Shown here piece after piece: positions 19,288-32,251 of a stretch of 64,000 nucleotides of DNA; position 1 is the first letter of the stretch; every line of letters begins with the position of its first letter. Under the pieces are notes generated by a model, which did no database searches, was not told the DNA's origin, and saw only the letters and a program-made list of their open reading frames with translations. Both the position numbers and the translations under genes were made by a program. This DNA comes from Sorghum bicolor. Lineage: Eukaryota; Streptophyta; Magnoliopsida; Poales; Poaceae. The DNA lies in assembly GCF_000003195.3 (NCBI RefSeq), contig NC_012878.2, forward strand, positions 37,448,751 to 37,512,750. Reading direction: 5' to 3'.

Positions 19288-22200
19288 ATGCCGATGCGCA
19301 CACGTGGATCTGATGGAGCCGGGTCTTCTCAGGGAGGGGATGATATCCCCAACCCTCCACCTGCTCCACCTTCCCTGGCAGATGCCATTGCTGTTCTTTT
19401 GAGTGCCACTACCGACAATGCTCGCTTGTTGCGCAAGTTAGCACAACGCCAACCACACCCCGCCCCAAACTTCAGAGCACAGCACAATGGGGAGGGAGAA
19501 ACTCGGTACGTGGACTTTACCGAGACAAGACCCCCAGTGTTCACCAAGGCTAATGAGCCTTTAGAAGACGACGACTAGCTCCGAACAATGGAGCACAAGT
19601 TCAGTCTGATCCGATGTTCGTAAACTCAAAAGCCCCTGTTCGCAGCCCAACAGCTTCGGGGAGCTGCGGAGGCCTGGTGGGAGAATTTTCTAGCTATCCA
19701 AGATCCAGGACACCAGGTCACCTGGACAGAATTTAAGGACGCATTCCGCGCCCATTATATTCCAGAGGGGCTTATGGCCGTGAAGGCCGAAGAATTTCTC
19801 ACCTTGCAGCAAGGCGATAAGAGTGTGATGGAGTACGTGGCAAAATTTAATCATCTTTCTCAGTATGCCACGGACCATGTGAACATAGATAAAAAGAAGA
19901 AGGCCTGTTTCATGCATGGTCTCAATATCAAACTTCAGACCATGATGACCACATGTCAAAATGCTACTTTCTACGAGGCGGTAAATATTGCCATCGCCTC
20001 GGAAGAAAAGAATAGAAAACACAAAGAAGCAAAGAAGAAGGCCGGTTCTTCGTCTTTCTCTGGTCGCGGTCAAAAGCGCCAGAGGATCATTTATCACCCA
20101 TAGGGCCACAGACGCTTCCCAGCGCCGTCACCTTATCGTGGTCCTTTTCCCCCTCCACAATATAGACCAGGGCAGCACGTATATCCTCGACCTACTGCCA
20201 TCGCCACTGCACCACGCCAGCCGAACGCCCCAGGTGTTCATCCCACTGCTCCGCCCAACCACAATTATCCTTGTTTCAATTGTGGTAAGCCCGGGCATTT
20301 TTCTAAAGAATGCCCCTACCCCCGCCAAACTAACCCCACTTTCCAAAGGCCACCCATTGGCCAACCTCAGCCGAGCCAATTCAAAATTGGGGCTCAGAAA
20401 GGACAAAACGCACCAAGGGGTAAACCTGGAAAGAAGGTGGGACAAGTCTTCCATACAGAGGTGGAGGCAATACCGGAAGGAGAACCGGTAATGATGGGTA
20501 CGTTCCCTGTTGTGAAACATCCTGCCTTAATGCTTTTTGATTCTGGTGCATCTCATACATTTATCAACCGCACCTTTGTGATAAAGCATGACATACCCAT
20601 TGGGGAAACAAAAGATCATTTTTATATACAGTCGCCAGGAGGACGACTGAGTTCTAAAGAAATGGTTCATCAGATACCCATCGAATTTGGTGGGCATAGT
20701 TTTCCCACTAGTATGATTGTTCTTAAGGACCAGGATATTGATGTCATACTAGGCATGAACTGGATGGCACAACAAGGAGTTGTGCTAGACACCTTACATT
20801 GAACCATTAAGATGCCATTGCCCAATGAGAATTCTTACCTTCTAATCCAGTTAGCTATTCCCAAACGGGCAATTGGGTAGGTTCATGCCACTAATGGGGC
20901 TGTAGTCAAAAATATCCCGGTGGTTCGGGATTTTCCGGACATGTTTCCTGAGGACCTACCAGGTCTGCCACCGGACCGGGATGTCCAGTTCAGTATAGAA
21001 TTGAAACTAGGGACAGCCCCAATATCTCGAAGGGCCTACCGAATGGCACCGAAAGAACTGGCCGGATTGAAAACCCAACTACAAAAGTTGATGCAAAAAG
21101 GTTTTATTCAGCCCAGTTCCTCTCCATGGGGTTGCCCAGCCTTATTTGTGAAAAAGAAAGATCAAACATTAAGGCTGTGTGTCGATTATCGTCCCTTTAA
21201 TGAGGTGACGATTAAAAACAAGTACCCCTTGCCCCGTATTGACTTGCTATTTGACCAGTTAGCCGGGGCCAAAGTGTTCTCAAAAATTGATTTGAGATCA
21301 GGGTACCACCAAATTAAAATTAGGCCGGAGGATGTACCCAAAACGGCCTTTACAACCCGTTATGGGCTGTATGAATACTTGGTGATGTCTTTTGGGTTGA
21401 CCAATGCACCGGCCCATTTCATGTACTTGATGAACTCTGTCTTCATGCCAGAGCTAGACAAATTCGTGGTCGTCTTCATTGATGACATTTTGATCTACTC
21501 CAAGACTAAGAAAGAACATGCTGAACATCTGAGAATTGTGCTGACCCGTCTCAGGGAGCATCAACTATATGCCAAGTTCAGCAAATGTGAGTTCTGGCTA
21601 GACAAAGTCCATTTCCTGGGTCATGTATTATCAGCGGAGGGAGTCACTGTAGACCTAGGTAAAGTAGAAGACGTTTTGAATTGGAAGCCCCCGACTACGG
21701 TACATGAGGTTCGTAGTTTTCTGGGTATGGCGGGATATTACCATCGCTTTATCTCGGATTTTTCAAGAGTCGCTAAACCAATCACGACCTTGCTCAAGCA
21801 TCAAACAAAATTTGTTTGGTCATCTGAATGTGAGCAAGCCTTCCAGACTCTAAAAAGATTATTAACAACTGCACCTATCTTAGCCCAGCCAGATATTGAA
21901 AAACCCTTTGATATGTATTGTGACGCATCAGGGATAGGGATAGGCTGTGTGCTAATGCAGGAGGGTCGCGTGATTGCGTATGCTTCCAGGCAGCTTAAAC
22001 CACATGAAGAGAATTACCCGACCCATGATCTTGAACTAGCCGCCGTAGTACATGCATTAAAGATCTGGCGCCATTATCTGTTGGGGAACACTTGTCACTT
22101 ATATACAGATCACAAGAGCTTGAAGTACATCTTCACTCAAGCTGAACTTAATATGCGCCAACGAAGGTGGCTAGAATTGATCAAAGATTACGACCTTGAG

Positions 22201-23823
22201 GTGCATTATCACCCTGGCAAGGCAAATGTGGTAGCTGATGCCCTCAGTCGTAAGGCTCACTGTAATTGCTTAACAGTGACGCCTAAAGATATAACTTTGT
22301 GCCAAGAGCTAGAAAACTTGGGAATAGAAATGATTTCTCAGGGAAGCCTCGCCAATTTAAAGATTGATTTCAATCTTGAAGCTCAAATCATAGAGGCACA
22401 AAAAGAAGACAAAGGCATGAAATATCTTAAAGAGAAAATTTCTAACAAAGCACCCACAGACTTTAAGGTGGATGATGCAGGAGTAGTCTGGTTCAAAAAT
22501 CGTTTAGTGGTTCCAAAGGTACCTGAGCTACGTCAGCAAATCCTGGATGAAGCTCATACTATAAGATATTCCATTCATCCAGGAAGCAATAAAATGTATC
22601 AGGATCTGAAGCAAAGGTTTTGGTGGACGAAAATGAAAATAGAAATAGCCCGCTATGTGGCCCAATGCGATACCTGCCGAAAGGTCAAAGCTATTCGTCT
22701 CAAATCCGCTACAGAGTTGCAACCCTTGCCTATTCCAGCATGGAAATGGGATGATATTAGTATGGATTTCATAGTAGGATTGCCCAAGACGGCCAAAGGC
22801 TTTGATTCTATTTGGGTCATTGTGGATCGTCTCACCAAAACAGCACATTTCTTACCTGTGAAGATATTATATCCTGTCTCCACCTATGCAAAGATCTATT
22901 TTGATCGTATACTAAGTCTACATGGGGTGCCAAAGACAATAGTGTCAGATAGAGGTACGCAATTTGTCTCCCAGTTTTGGAAATGCTTACATGAATCCTT
23001 GGGCACCAAGCTTTTATACAGTACAGCCTACCACCCTCAAACAGGTGGACAGACTGAAAGAGTGAATCAAACCCTAGAAGATCTATTAAGATCTTGTGCC
23101 CTAAATTTTCAAGATAAGTGGGATGACTGCTTACCTCTAGCAGAGTTTTCCTACAACAATAGTTACCAAGAAAGTATTAAGATGGCTCTCTTTGAGGCAC
23201 TATATGGCCGTCGATGTCGAACTCCACTACATTGGTCAGAACCTGGAGAAAGGTGGTTCTTTGGGGTTGACTTAGTGAAAGAAACTGAGAACAAAGTTAG
23301 ACAAATCCAAAATAACTTGAAGATTGCTTAGTCTCGACAGAAAAGCTTTGCCGATAAAAGATGTCGACCCTTAAAGTTCGCCAAAGGTGACCATGTGTAC
23401 CTGAAAGTATCCCCAATGAAAGGAGTAAATCGTTTTGGCGTTAAAGGCAAGTTAGCGCCTCGTTACATTGGTCCATTTCCAATCATTGACCGATGTGGAC
23501 TGGTAGCTTACCGCCTTAAACTGCCCAAACGATTATCCGGGATACACAATGTATTCCATGTATCTCAACTGAAAAAGTGTCTTCGGGTACCAGACCAAGT
23601 TTGAGATATCGAAGATGTGGAACTTGAACCGGATCTGACTTATGCGGAATACCCTATCCGAGTATTGGACCAAAGAGATAGAGTTACTCGTAGAACGACT
23701 ACCAAGTGGTACAAGGTGCAATGGAGACAACACTCTGAAGAGGAAGCCACATGGGAATCTGAAGATTATCTAATGGAGAATTTTCCTGAGTTCCATGCGT
23801 CTCTTCAAGACAACATCCAATAA
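19288..23823 (+). pseudogene. gag-pol: gag-pol polyprotein of chromovirus (7 in-frame stops)
   Basis: One frame of about 1511 codons. Order: gag (AWWENFLAIQ near 19670), zinc knuckle CFNCGKPGHFSKEC (20272-20313), protease with FDSGASHTF (Asp codon 20539), RT ([10 protein letters not shown], catalytic DD at 21481-21486), RNase H ([24 protein letters not shown]), integrase (HHCC motif; [22 protein letters not shown]), GPF motif (YIGPFPII) and a chromodomain near 23640-23800 (YKVQWRQHSEEEATWESED). Stops: TAG 19576, TAA 19621, TAG 20101, TGA 20800, TAG 20878, TAG 23329, TGA 23602; natural stop 23821. No frameshift is seen. Most stops can be explained by C-to-T or G-to-A changes. The chromodomain in this family is thought to guide insertion to heterochromatin. 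Confidence 0.93.
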
Positions 23824-24012
23824 ATAGGAAGTGTACTTTGGTGAAGGAAAAGGGTAGTCAAAGCCATGTACCTAATGTACATATATGTTTATAATTGAGT
23901 AGTCTTCCCCAGCTTCTTGTCTTATGAAGAGGTTGAAGATGAAATAGTTTGAAAAATTTCCTTTTCCATTACATACCCTAAGGCTTTAAATCTCGGGGAC
24001 GAGATTTCTTTA

Positions 24013-24023
24013 AGGGGGAAGGG
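24013..24023 (+). promoter_or_regulatory. polypurine tract of chromovirus
   Basis: AAGGGGGAAGGG-like purine run directly before the 3' LTR; primer for plus-strand DNA synthesis. Confidence 0.85.
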
Positions 24024-24024
24024 C

Positions 24025-27000
24025 TGTAACATCCCCGATGTTACGGTTAATAAAACTGGATCATGTCATCATGAGCATTGCATCGCATATTTGTTAAGCA
24101 CATTATTATGCATCAACTTAAAACAAGTTTATTTTCATTACTTGTGCTTAGGGAAGTAAAGTGTGCTTATGTTGTGAAGTAATGCTTGTGTTGGTTGTAT
24201 AATCCCTAGGGAAGAAGGTTTCCGAGAAAATAGGGGGGAAAACCCTGATTTTAAAACCCTGGATTTGCCCCCTTTTGTGTAATTTAAAAACTAAGAAAAA
24301 TTTTAAGTTGAGTTCAAAAGCAAAGTTGTAGATCTTGTCAAGATGTACAACTTTGGTGTTTTGAGTTTTTGAAGTTTCAATACAAAATTCAAAGTAATTT
24401 TGAAAATACAGATTTCCAAAAAGTGTCCCCTTTTCCAATTTGAATCCCCAATTCAAAATCGATTTGGAATCTTGAAAAGTGACCAACATGAAAGTTGTAG
24501 AGCTCAAAAAGTTGTTGTAGAGCTCAAAAAGTTGAACAACTTTCATGTTGGAAAATTTTCTAGTTGTTATGGAAAATCAAAAGTAATTTTGGAAATTCTG
24601 ATCTGCCCCAATTCAAAAATTTGAATTTCCCCAATTTGAGATTTGAAGTTCAAGCTGTTTTGTCAAATTCACCCTTTTCCACTTAGAATCAGCTTTGGAC
24701 ACCAAAACATGTTTTGTAGCTTGTGAAATTCTGCACAAGTTTCATTTTAACAGATTTTGGACTTTAGTTCAAAGTTTGGGTGAATTTTGCAAAAAGTCAG
24801 AAAAGGAAAGGATAGGGGTTGCTACAGTGATACGATGAGGATCACCAGCCCCCTGTCCAGCGCAGCCGCCGCGCGTGCAGCGCCACGCGCATGCGTGCAA
24901 GCACGCAGCTGCTTGCCTGCCTGCATCACTGGACTACGTGGACGCCCCGGGCTCGCTTCCCCCTCACCTTGAGCACCAGCGCGGACGGTGCCGCCCGATT
25001 TCTCTGTCCAAGACCGAAGAACCCTGACGGCTCTCTCTCTCAAATTGACCGCACTCGATCCATCTCAAGTCAAATTGAGCAGTCCACAACGTTCGCCACA
25101 CCCTTGCGAACTCAGAGCACCCCCTAGCTCACCCTATAACCCGCCCAATCGCCGGCATCTCTTCTTCTTCCCCAACTCCGGCAAGAACCCCCGCCGTGGA
25201 GCTCTCTCCGTGGCCGCGCTTTTCCAGTGAGCAATATACCTTGCTAGCGGATGTTTCCGGTTCCTCTTCATCCCTAGAAGCTCATGCGCTTTCTCTTTTT
25301 CCCTAGACGCGAGCAGGATCACAGGAACGACCTCGCCGGAGCCGGAGCACCCGCCCGACGACACTGCCACCATCGCCAAAGCATTCCGTTGCTCCTCCCA
25401 CCGTGGTGATGTGAGCACCATGCTCCCCACTTCTTCCCGAACCTCCTTGACTTGCTCGTTTGTGCTCTACCGAGCCCTAGTGGTCGTTCTATGGTCGGCT
25501 ATGGCGGCCGCCCGCCATTCGCGTGGCCGAGGTGGAAGGGAGAGAGTAGAGCGCGTTTGGGTGATGGCAATAGGATCGCGAAGGCGAGGCGAGGCTGGTG
25601 CGCGCGCGCGTGGGCCGAGACCCTCGCCAACGGCGGCCGGAGCCATGGCCGAGCCGTCGTGCGTGATGAAGAAGAAGCTAACGGGTGGGACCTCCCCGTC
25701 ATCGTCTCGCATAGAGAGGAGGAAGGAGGGTCTAACAAGCGGGACCCGCCCGTCAGTGGCCGCGTTAGAGAGGCAACGCCCGCGCGTGACGCGGGAGGGC
25801 TCTCGGGCCGACTTGGGCTGTGTCCGAACGGGCCAACCGCGTAGCACAGTGTGTTTTCCCTTTTTCTTTTTGCTTAAAAATGCTTGATATGCAAAATTGG
25901 GTACAAAATTGTACACTGACCCAAAAATCTTGGAAATTTCTATATAGGTTCCATAAAATAAGTAGAACCTAGGAAAAATAATGGATTCTATTTTCTGGTA
26001 GTTTGCATGTATATAAAAATTGCCTCTTTTAATTGATGAATGAAACTTCCATAAATTTTAATAATTTATGGGTATATCCAAAAATCACCAAAAATTGTGA
26101 GGAACCTCTAAATATTATTCCCTAGCTTCACACAAAATTTGGTGACATTTGGATAATGTTTGAATAAGATCGTATTAAACCTTTAATTAGTAATTAAATA
26201 ATAATTCTAGAATAATTAGATGATTATTAGTTTAAATTCTCAAAATTAGGGTTTGAGTGATTTTGGGATTGTGTGATGACCTAAGGTCATTAACCTTAAT
26301 GACCTTTGGCATTTAATTATTGTTTGGCATTAATGTTTAATTACTGTCATTAATACTTAATTAAGAATTAATTAAGATAAAAAGGATTAATAATTAGTTA
26401 ATTAAGGATAATTGTGAATTAAGAGAAATCTTAATTTACTGATGCAACCTCTTGGGTAAAAACATTAAAAGGGTAAACAACTTTAATTATTGCTTAGTCT
26501 GTATTGCACCGAGAAGGCCCGTTGTACTCAACTCGGTCCTTCCTAAATAATTGTCATACGCATATCATGAGCATCCATCATTTTGCATATAGTTCACGTG
26601 ACCGAAGGAGTGACCGTTGAACCGAACCCCGAGGTCGGTGCTCCGTTCGAGGAAGTAGAATCCGAGGCTTGGGAAGTCTCCGAGGAACCCTCTCAGCTCT
26701 GCAACCATGGCAAGCCCCGGATGCGTTAACCCCTCCTTGAATGTTTTCAATCTTTTATCACTTATAAATTGAAAATGCTGCATTAGGTAGTTGAGAATTG
26801 GGTTAACCTACTTGCTGCATTCACTGCCTTGATATTTGTTATCCTGTCCTTGGCACCTGTTTTATTTTAAAATTGCGTAGTGATGCTTAGCCCTGCTACT
26901 AGATAGGTTTTTCAAACAAAGTTTGAAGGGTTGTTGTGGAATACACTTATGATCAATGATGTTTCAATTTGAGACCGGTCGGTGGACTTGCTTTAAGAAT

Positions 27001-28282
27001 GGAGTCTTAAAGTAGTGTCTCCAACTGTGTCGATTAAGGACCGTTCCGTTGATGGCCTGCTGGGTTGAAAATTTATAGTACTAGCCACTTGCCCTCGGTA
27101 AGCCCAGTCTTGTGATCCCTCGACGTGAACAGCTACTCGCGCACTGGGCGTGGAGCGATGGCGAGAGTAGCGTGTACCCGCCTTACGGATCTGAGATGAC
27201 CGGGAAACATCTAGATCGGCTGTAGGATGGTGGGGTACTATGCTCTCGGGTGCCGCGAACCTAGTCAAATTTGGGGAGAGCTCGATTTGGGTTGACATAT
27301 GCAAGATTTGGTTCTACATATGTCGGGTGGTTAGGAACTCCAGCTGGATTGCTAAGCGATTTGAATCGTCGTTGCTCCCCGATTGGGAGACTCAATTCCT
27401 TCGACCCTCATCGTAGATAAATATGCAACTAAGTGATAAAATGAGAAAGGGGGAAATGTCTCATGAGGTTCGGATCCCAATTCCCGGTCTCAGAGTGACA
27501 TGAAGCTATGGCCGTTGGATAGAAAATACTTTGATTAAGGACTAGGAACTCACAGACTTGTCTGTGAGAGGCAACTAGATAGACTGTCCTCGAACTCCTC
27601 GACCTCTTAAGGAGAGGAATTCGCGGGTAAAACTTGAAAGTAAGGATGCACTATTAGTAAGCTTTTTGGCAAAACAATTTGGCTCCTTGCTCAGCCACTC
27701 CTTGTCTACCCTAAGCCTGCATTCCTAAGTTCTCCTCTTTTTCCGTCGGGTAAGTCTTGTTGAGTACTCCCGTACTCAGGGTTTTATAACCCCTGTTGCA
27801 GGTGAAGCTCAGGAGCCGACATGTTTCGGACCCTGTTGTGTGACTGTCGTCGAGGTTGATGATGAAGAAGGGTGAGCGTGACCCATGGGCACGGTCTGTA
27901 AATTTGTAATCTGTGTACTAAAGTTTAAGTTGCTCCGCTGGACCTGGCTTGTATTAACACTCTACTATTTGGAAGAACTACTTTTGTAAATTAGGTTATG
28001 TAATACTTCCGCTGTTTTACTCTGAAATATTATTTTGGTCTTATGTCATCTGTGATACTGCAATGTCTTCACAATGAATGATCCTGGTGTTAAGGTGGCC
28101 ACTTGCTATCCTGTAAGGGCGAGGAGAAGAAGTTTTCGTTAATTGACCATTGCTGGTGGTTAAGACGAGCTTGTTTGATACGCCTCAGGTAGCGGTGGAA
28201 TGAGCATCCTGAGATGCTCATCGGACTCCTTAGGACAATGACAGGTGTCGGTGGGCCCAAATACTTAGGAGGTTCTGCCACA
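24025..28282 (+). repeat. 3' LTR of chromovirus (4258 bp)
   Basis: Matches 13779-18003 along its length. Indels: a 19-bp tandem copy (GTTGTAGAGCTCAAAAA phrase, about 24495-24532), about 45 extra bp at 24940-24990, and about 37 bp missing near 28228. Ends GGTTCTGCCACA. The divergence implies an older insertion than A2 or B by eye; no distance was computed. Confidence 0.92.
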
Positions 28283-30544
28283 GTTTTCTGAAGAATATTC
28301 TTGATTTGCTTGTTGGAAGTCTCTGCTTGGCCGCTTGTCTGAGGATGGTAGGGAGTAGCGACGTTGTGACGGATTCCATGTTTGGATATATAGTGCTTGA
28401 AGCGTTTGTCGATGAAGTGTGCTCCTCCATCACTTATCACTACTCTGGGGACTCCAAATCTTAGAAATATAACTTCCTCAAACATCCTCTTTGAACTGAT
28501 GTTGTCAGCGTGTTTGCAAGGTAGTGCCTCTACCCACTTAGAGACGTAGTCAACTGCCACCAAGATGAACTCACACTTCTTTGATGGGGCAAATGGACCT
28601 ATGTAGTCTATTCCCCAGACATCAAAGAGCTCAATCTGAATGTTGTTGGTGATTGGCATGGCATGCTTTGTGTTTATGTTTCCGTGCCTTTAACATGGCC
28701 CACATCTTCTGATATATTGCTTCGTGTCTTCATACATTGTAGGCCAGTAGAATCCACACTGCCAGATCTTTGAATGTGTACCGAATGCTCCATAATGACC
28801 TCCATAAGATGATGAATGAAACATGTCGATGATCTTCCATCCTTCCTCGGTGGTCACACATCTCCTGAGTAAGCCATCAAAGCATAGTCGAAAGAGGTAT
28901 GGCTCATCCCATATATGTGAACGACTTTCTTGAATAAGCTTCTTCTTGTTCGCTCCTGGTGGTACATACCCTGAAACCATAAAATTAACAATATCTGCAT
29001 ACCAGGGGTCAGACCTGTTAATCCCGTAGAGCATGTCGTCCCGACGTGAATCATTGATGGGGGTTTCCTGTGGATTCTTAAAATACATTCTAGACAAGTG
29101 ACCAACAACAGAATTTTCTACTCCCTTTTTATATTTTATTTCCATGTCAAATTCTTGAAGTAATAAGATCCATCTAATTAGGTGAGGTTTAGCATCTTTT
29201 TTAGTGAGCAGATATTTTTGTGCAGCATGATCCGTGTAAACAGTTATTTTAGCTCCAACTAAATAAGATCTAAATTTATCAATGGCAAAGACAACAGCCA
29301 GAAGCTCTTTTTCAGTGGTTGCATAATTAAGTTGAGCTCCTGTCAAAGTTTTACTAACATAAGCAATTGCATGATGCTTCTTATTTTTAGTTTGTCCCAA
29401 AACTGCCCCCACAGCATAATCACTAGCATCACACATAGTTTCGAAAGGCAACGACCAATCAGGGGGTTGAATGATTGGTGCAGAGATGAGTGCATTCTTT
29501 AATAAATTGAAAGATGTTAGGCATGCATCATAAAATTCGAAAGGAGCATCCTTGGCTAGCAAAAGAGTAAGTGGTCTAGCAATGAATGAAAAATCTTTTA
29601 TGAATCTGCGATAAAAACCAACATGGCCAAGAAAGCTTTGAATTCCTTTTATATTCAAAGGTGGAGGTAGTTGTTCAATTACTTAAATTTTAGCTTTGTC
29701 TACGTCAATACCTCTTTCAGACACTAGGTGTCCCAACACTATTCCTTCCCTAACCATAAAATGACATTTTTCCCAATTAAGGACTAAGTGCTTTTCTTCA
29801 CATCTTTGCAAAACCTTGTCTAAGTTTTCAAGACAACTATCAATAGTTTTTCCATATACTGAGAAATCATCCACGAAAACTTCCATAAACTCTTCAATCA
29901 TATCAGAAAATATAGACATCATGCATCTTTGAAAAGATGCTGGTGCATTACATAACCCAAAAGACATTCTACGGTAGGCACAAGTTCCATATGGGCATGT
30001 AAAAGTCGTTTTGCTTTGATCATCAGGATGAATCGGGATCTGGTGATACCCTGAATATCCATCTAAGAAACACAAGAACGAATGGTTCGCTAATCGCTCT
30101 AGCATCTCATCCATGAAAGGTAAAGGAAAATGATCCTTTTTTGTGGCGTTGTTCAGTTTTCTATAGTCTATGACAATCCGCCACCCTATGATGGTGCGTT
30201 GAAGAATTAGCTCGTTCTTTTCATTTGTAATGACAGTCATGCCTCCCTTTTTAGGCACAACTTGCACTGGGCTCACCCACTCTCTGTGCGGCACAGGATA
30301 TATAATCCCTGCTTGCAGCAACTTTAGAACTTCCTTTTTAACTACCTCTCTCATCGCATTGTTAAGTCTTCGTTGGGGCTCTCGAGAGGGTGAAACAGAA
30401 TGATCTATCGGAATACGATGGGTACAAATCATAGGACTGATTCCTGTAATATCTTGGAGTGACTAGCCGAAAACTGAATGATGTTTCTCAAGAATGGTCA
30501 TTAATCGCAGATTTTGCTCCTGAGTGAGTTTATCACTAATGATC
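28283..30544 (-). pseudogene. pol: pol: RT, RNase H and integrase of Athila copy 1
   Basis: Minus-strand pol upstream of the chromovirus break. From the right: QIISDKLTQEQ at the LTR boundary, TAG at 30463-30465, then the RT part (29683-30432) with [35 protein letters not shown] and FVDDFSVYG; a TAA follows AKI at about 29680-29682. RNase H and the integrase zinc region occupy 28690-29658, then a TAA after CGPC. The core (28288-28659) has [17 protein letters not shown] and [15 protein letters not shown]. RNase H has VVGHLSRM where families usually have ADHLSR. The integrase continues at 13778. Confidence 0.9.
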
Positions 30545-32251
30545 TGAAGCGCCCCTGGTAAACCAGGAACTCAAATGTCATATAATACTAGTCCTAGGAG
30601 GCTAGTAACAAATTTATTACATCAGATAAGTTTTAGCGCAGTAGTCTCGATAAGCGTGGACAATGAAGGCACGCTATAATAATAAGACACCAAAATACAA
30701 CATAGGTCCAAAGGACCCAGAAACAAACGATATCACAACCGAACATCTGACAAGTCCCAATGCCACTGGCTTAGTTGGGTGCAGACATGACCTTACTCGA
30801 ACGCCACTTCGGGATCGAAGTCTAGATCTTCCTCTGTTTAATAAAGCAAGGGTGAGTACAAAGTTCTCAGCAAATCCAACCTTACCATACGGAAGGGGAT
30901 AACAATATACATGCATATGGATAAATCAAGGATGAGGCTTAGTTTTATTTGCATAAAGCTATCTTTTTACACATGCAAGGTTTCATTTCACAACTACTAT
31001 TGTAAAAGAACTCTTTTTCCACATATGATAGTATTTCTGAAAATGGGGGTTTGATCACAATTTTAAGTGTTGTTGAACCCTTGTTCCCACAACACAATGG
31101 CAGTCAACCATTTATTTCCAAAATCACACTCACTCTCATGTTTTCACTCATCCCAACCCATCTAGTTGTTGAAACCAAACCATAACCTGTCCAAGACCGC
31201 GGACACGGCTATCTAGATAGATTTACACTCTACAGAGGTTATACACTTTTCCCACAAGTAGGATACCATAACTTACACCGTCGTGTAAGCACAGATCCAT
31301 CAAAGTCATTACCCTCCATAGCTAAGTAATGGCGCTCACCAAAGGCCATATCTCATGATACCACAATAATTCATAAAGTTCTTTTCATATATTTCCACAT
31401 ACATCACTAAGGAACAAATGTAGTGATGAGTATCCAGGATGAGTGACAATTCCTAAGCATACTAAATATTAATATTTCTGTCATAGCATATTATTTGTTC
31501 CTAGGTTTGAATAAGACAATTACTGGGTAATATTAATTCAAGGATGGTTATTCAACAGGTTTTAACTAAGCAGCGAAAATACTTCGTACATATATCGTAC
31601 ATGCAATATTTAAAATGGCTTCTACGGGTTGTGTTTAAAAATAGGATCAATCTGCATCAAAGGAAATTGGTTGGACTTGCCTCCGTCGGTGTCCTCGGCA
31701 AACTCCTGCTGACAGTCTGGGTCCTCGGCGTTAAACTCGCGGTACTCGTCTCCAACGTCCGCGTTTTCCGGCTCGTTCACTCCGTCAGCTAAAATACGCG
31801 ACGACCGACACAGACAACAAGCACAGAGACACAGACAAATATAAGGAGAGATATAGAAAAAAATACTATAGAAAGACAGAGAAGAGCAAGGAGATGCTCA
31901 TGAGCTGCCCACCTCGTCTTGCGACGACAGTCGAGCTCGGCTTGTGCGTATGGCCGTATACGTTATACGCGAAGTGAGAGCGAGTGAGCGTGTGAGCGAG
32001 CGTGAGTGAACGTGCTACTTTGGGTGTCGAGAGTGAGCACCCGAGGCTGACTTTTTATAGGCCAGAGGAGTGAGGTTATGCCTCTGGTGCTCAGCTTCGT
32101 GCCATTAGAATTGCTACTGTAGTGCATGGCTACACAGGATGACAGGACGGTGGACGGTGCCAAAATTTACATGCAAATGGCAATGTCTCATTTGCATGCA
32201 CGGTGCATACAAATGGTCGGTGCATGCTTGTCCTACATGCATGCATGCATG
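30545..32251 (-). repeat. long LTR, copy 1, left part
   Basis: Minus-strand LTR. Its 3' end reads GGGGCGCTTCA at 30545, with a CCTGGTAAACCAGG palindrome (30554-30567) and AATAAA-type signals near 30608-30617. A TATA box CTATAAAAAG lies near 32049-32058 on the minus strand. The stretch between codes on the minus strand an acidic open segment (about 31790-31640, NEPENADVGDEYREF) followed by GGCAAGT. B is inserted at 32251/32252; the U3 continues at 40524. The same LTR end lies at 48289 and 63792. It looks chromovirus-like, but no internal region is present, so the family is not fixed. Confidence 0.65.

Larger units (their letters stand above)
13779..28282 (+). mobile_element. Tekay/Del-type chromovirus (complete, 14,504 bp)
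   Basis: Complete element with LTRs 13779-18003 and 24025-28282, an initiator-Met PBS, an upstream coiled-coil ORF, one gag-pol frame with C-terminal chromodomain, and a PPT. Perfect TSD GTTTT at 13774-13778 and 28283-28287. It is inserted in the integrase of Athila copy 1. The large LTRs, PBS type and chromodomain fit the Tekay/Del branch of chromoviruses. Seven in-frame stops in gag-pol make this copy non-coding now. Confidence 0.93.
3681..30544 (-). mobile_element. Athila-like gypsy element, copy 1, interrupted and 3'-truncated
   Basis: One minus-strand element is spread over 30544-28283, 13778-12646 and 5229-3681. Removing A1 (5230-12645) and the chromovirus (13779-28282) leaves a continuous order: RT, RNase H, integrase, internal promoter, accessory ORF, 3' UTR, matching 63791-58805 of copy 3. 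TSDs at both insertions prove the breaks. The 3' LTR is missing; homology to copy 3 stops near 3685. RT wording such as FVDDFSVYG and the env-position extra ORF are typical of the Athila branch. Copy 1 is dead: stops in pol and the accessory ORF plus the two insertions. Confidence 0.85.

Noticed and set aside
31544..31792. 82-codon plus-strand ORF repeated at 56825-57073
   Set aside because: It is antisense to the acidic open segment of the long LTR and is retained only because the two LTR copies are similar.
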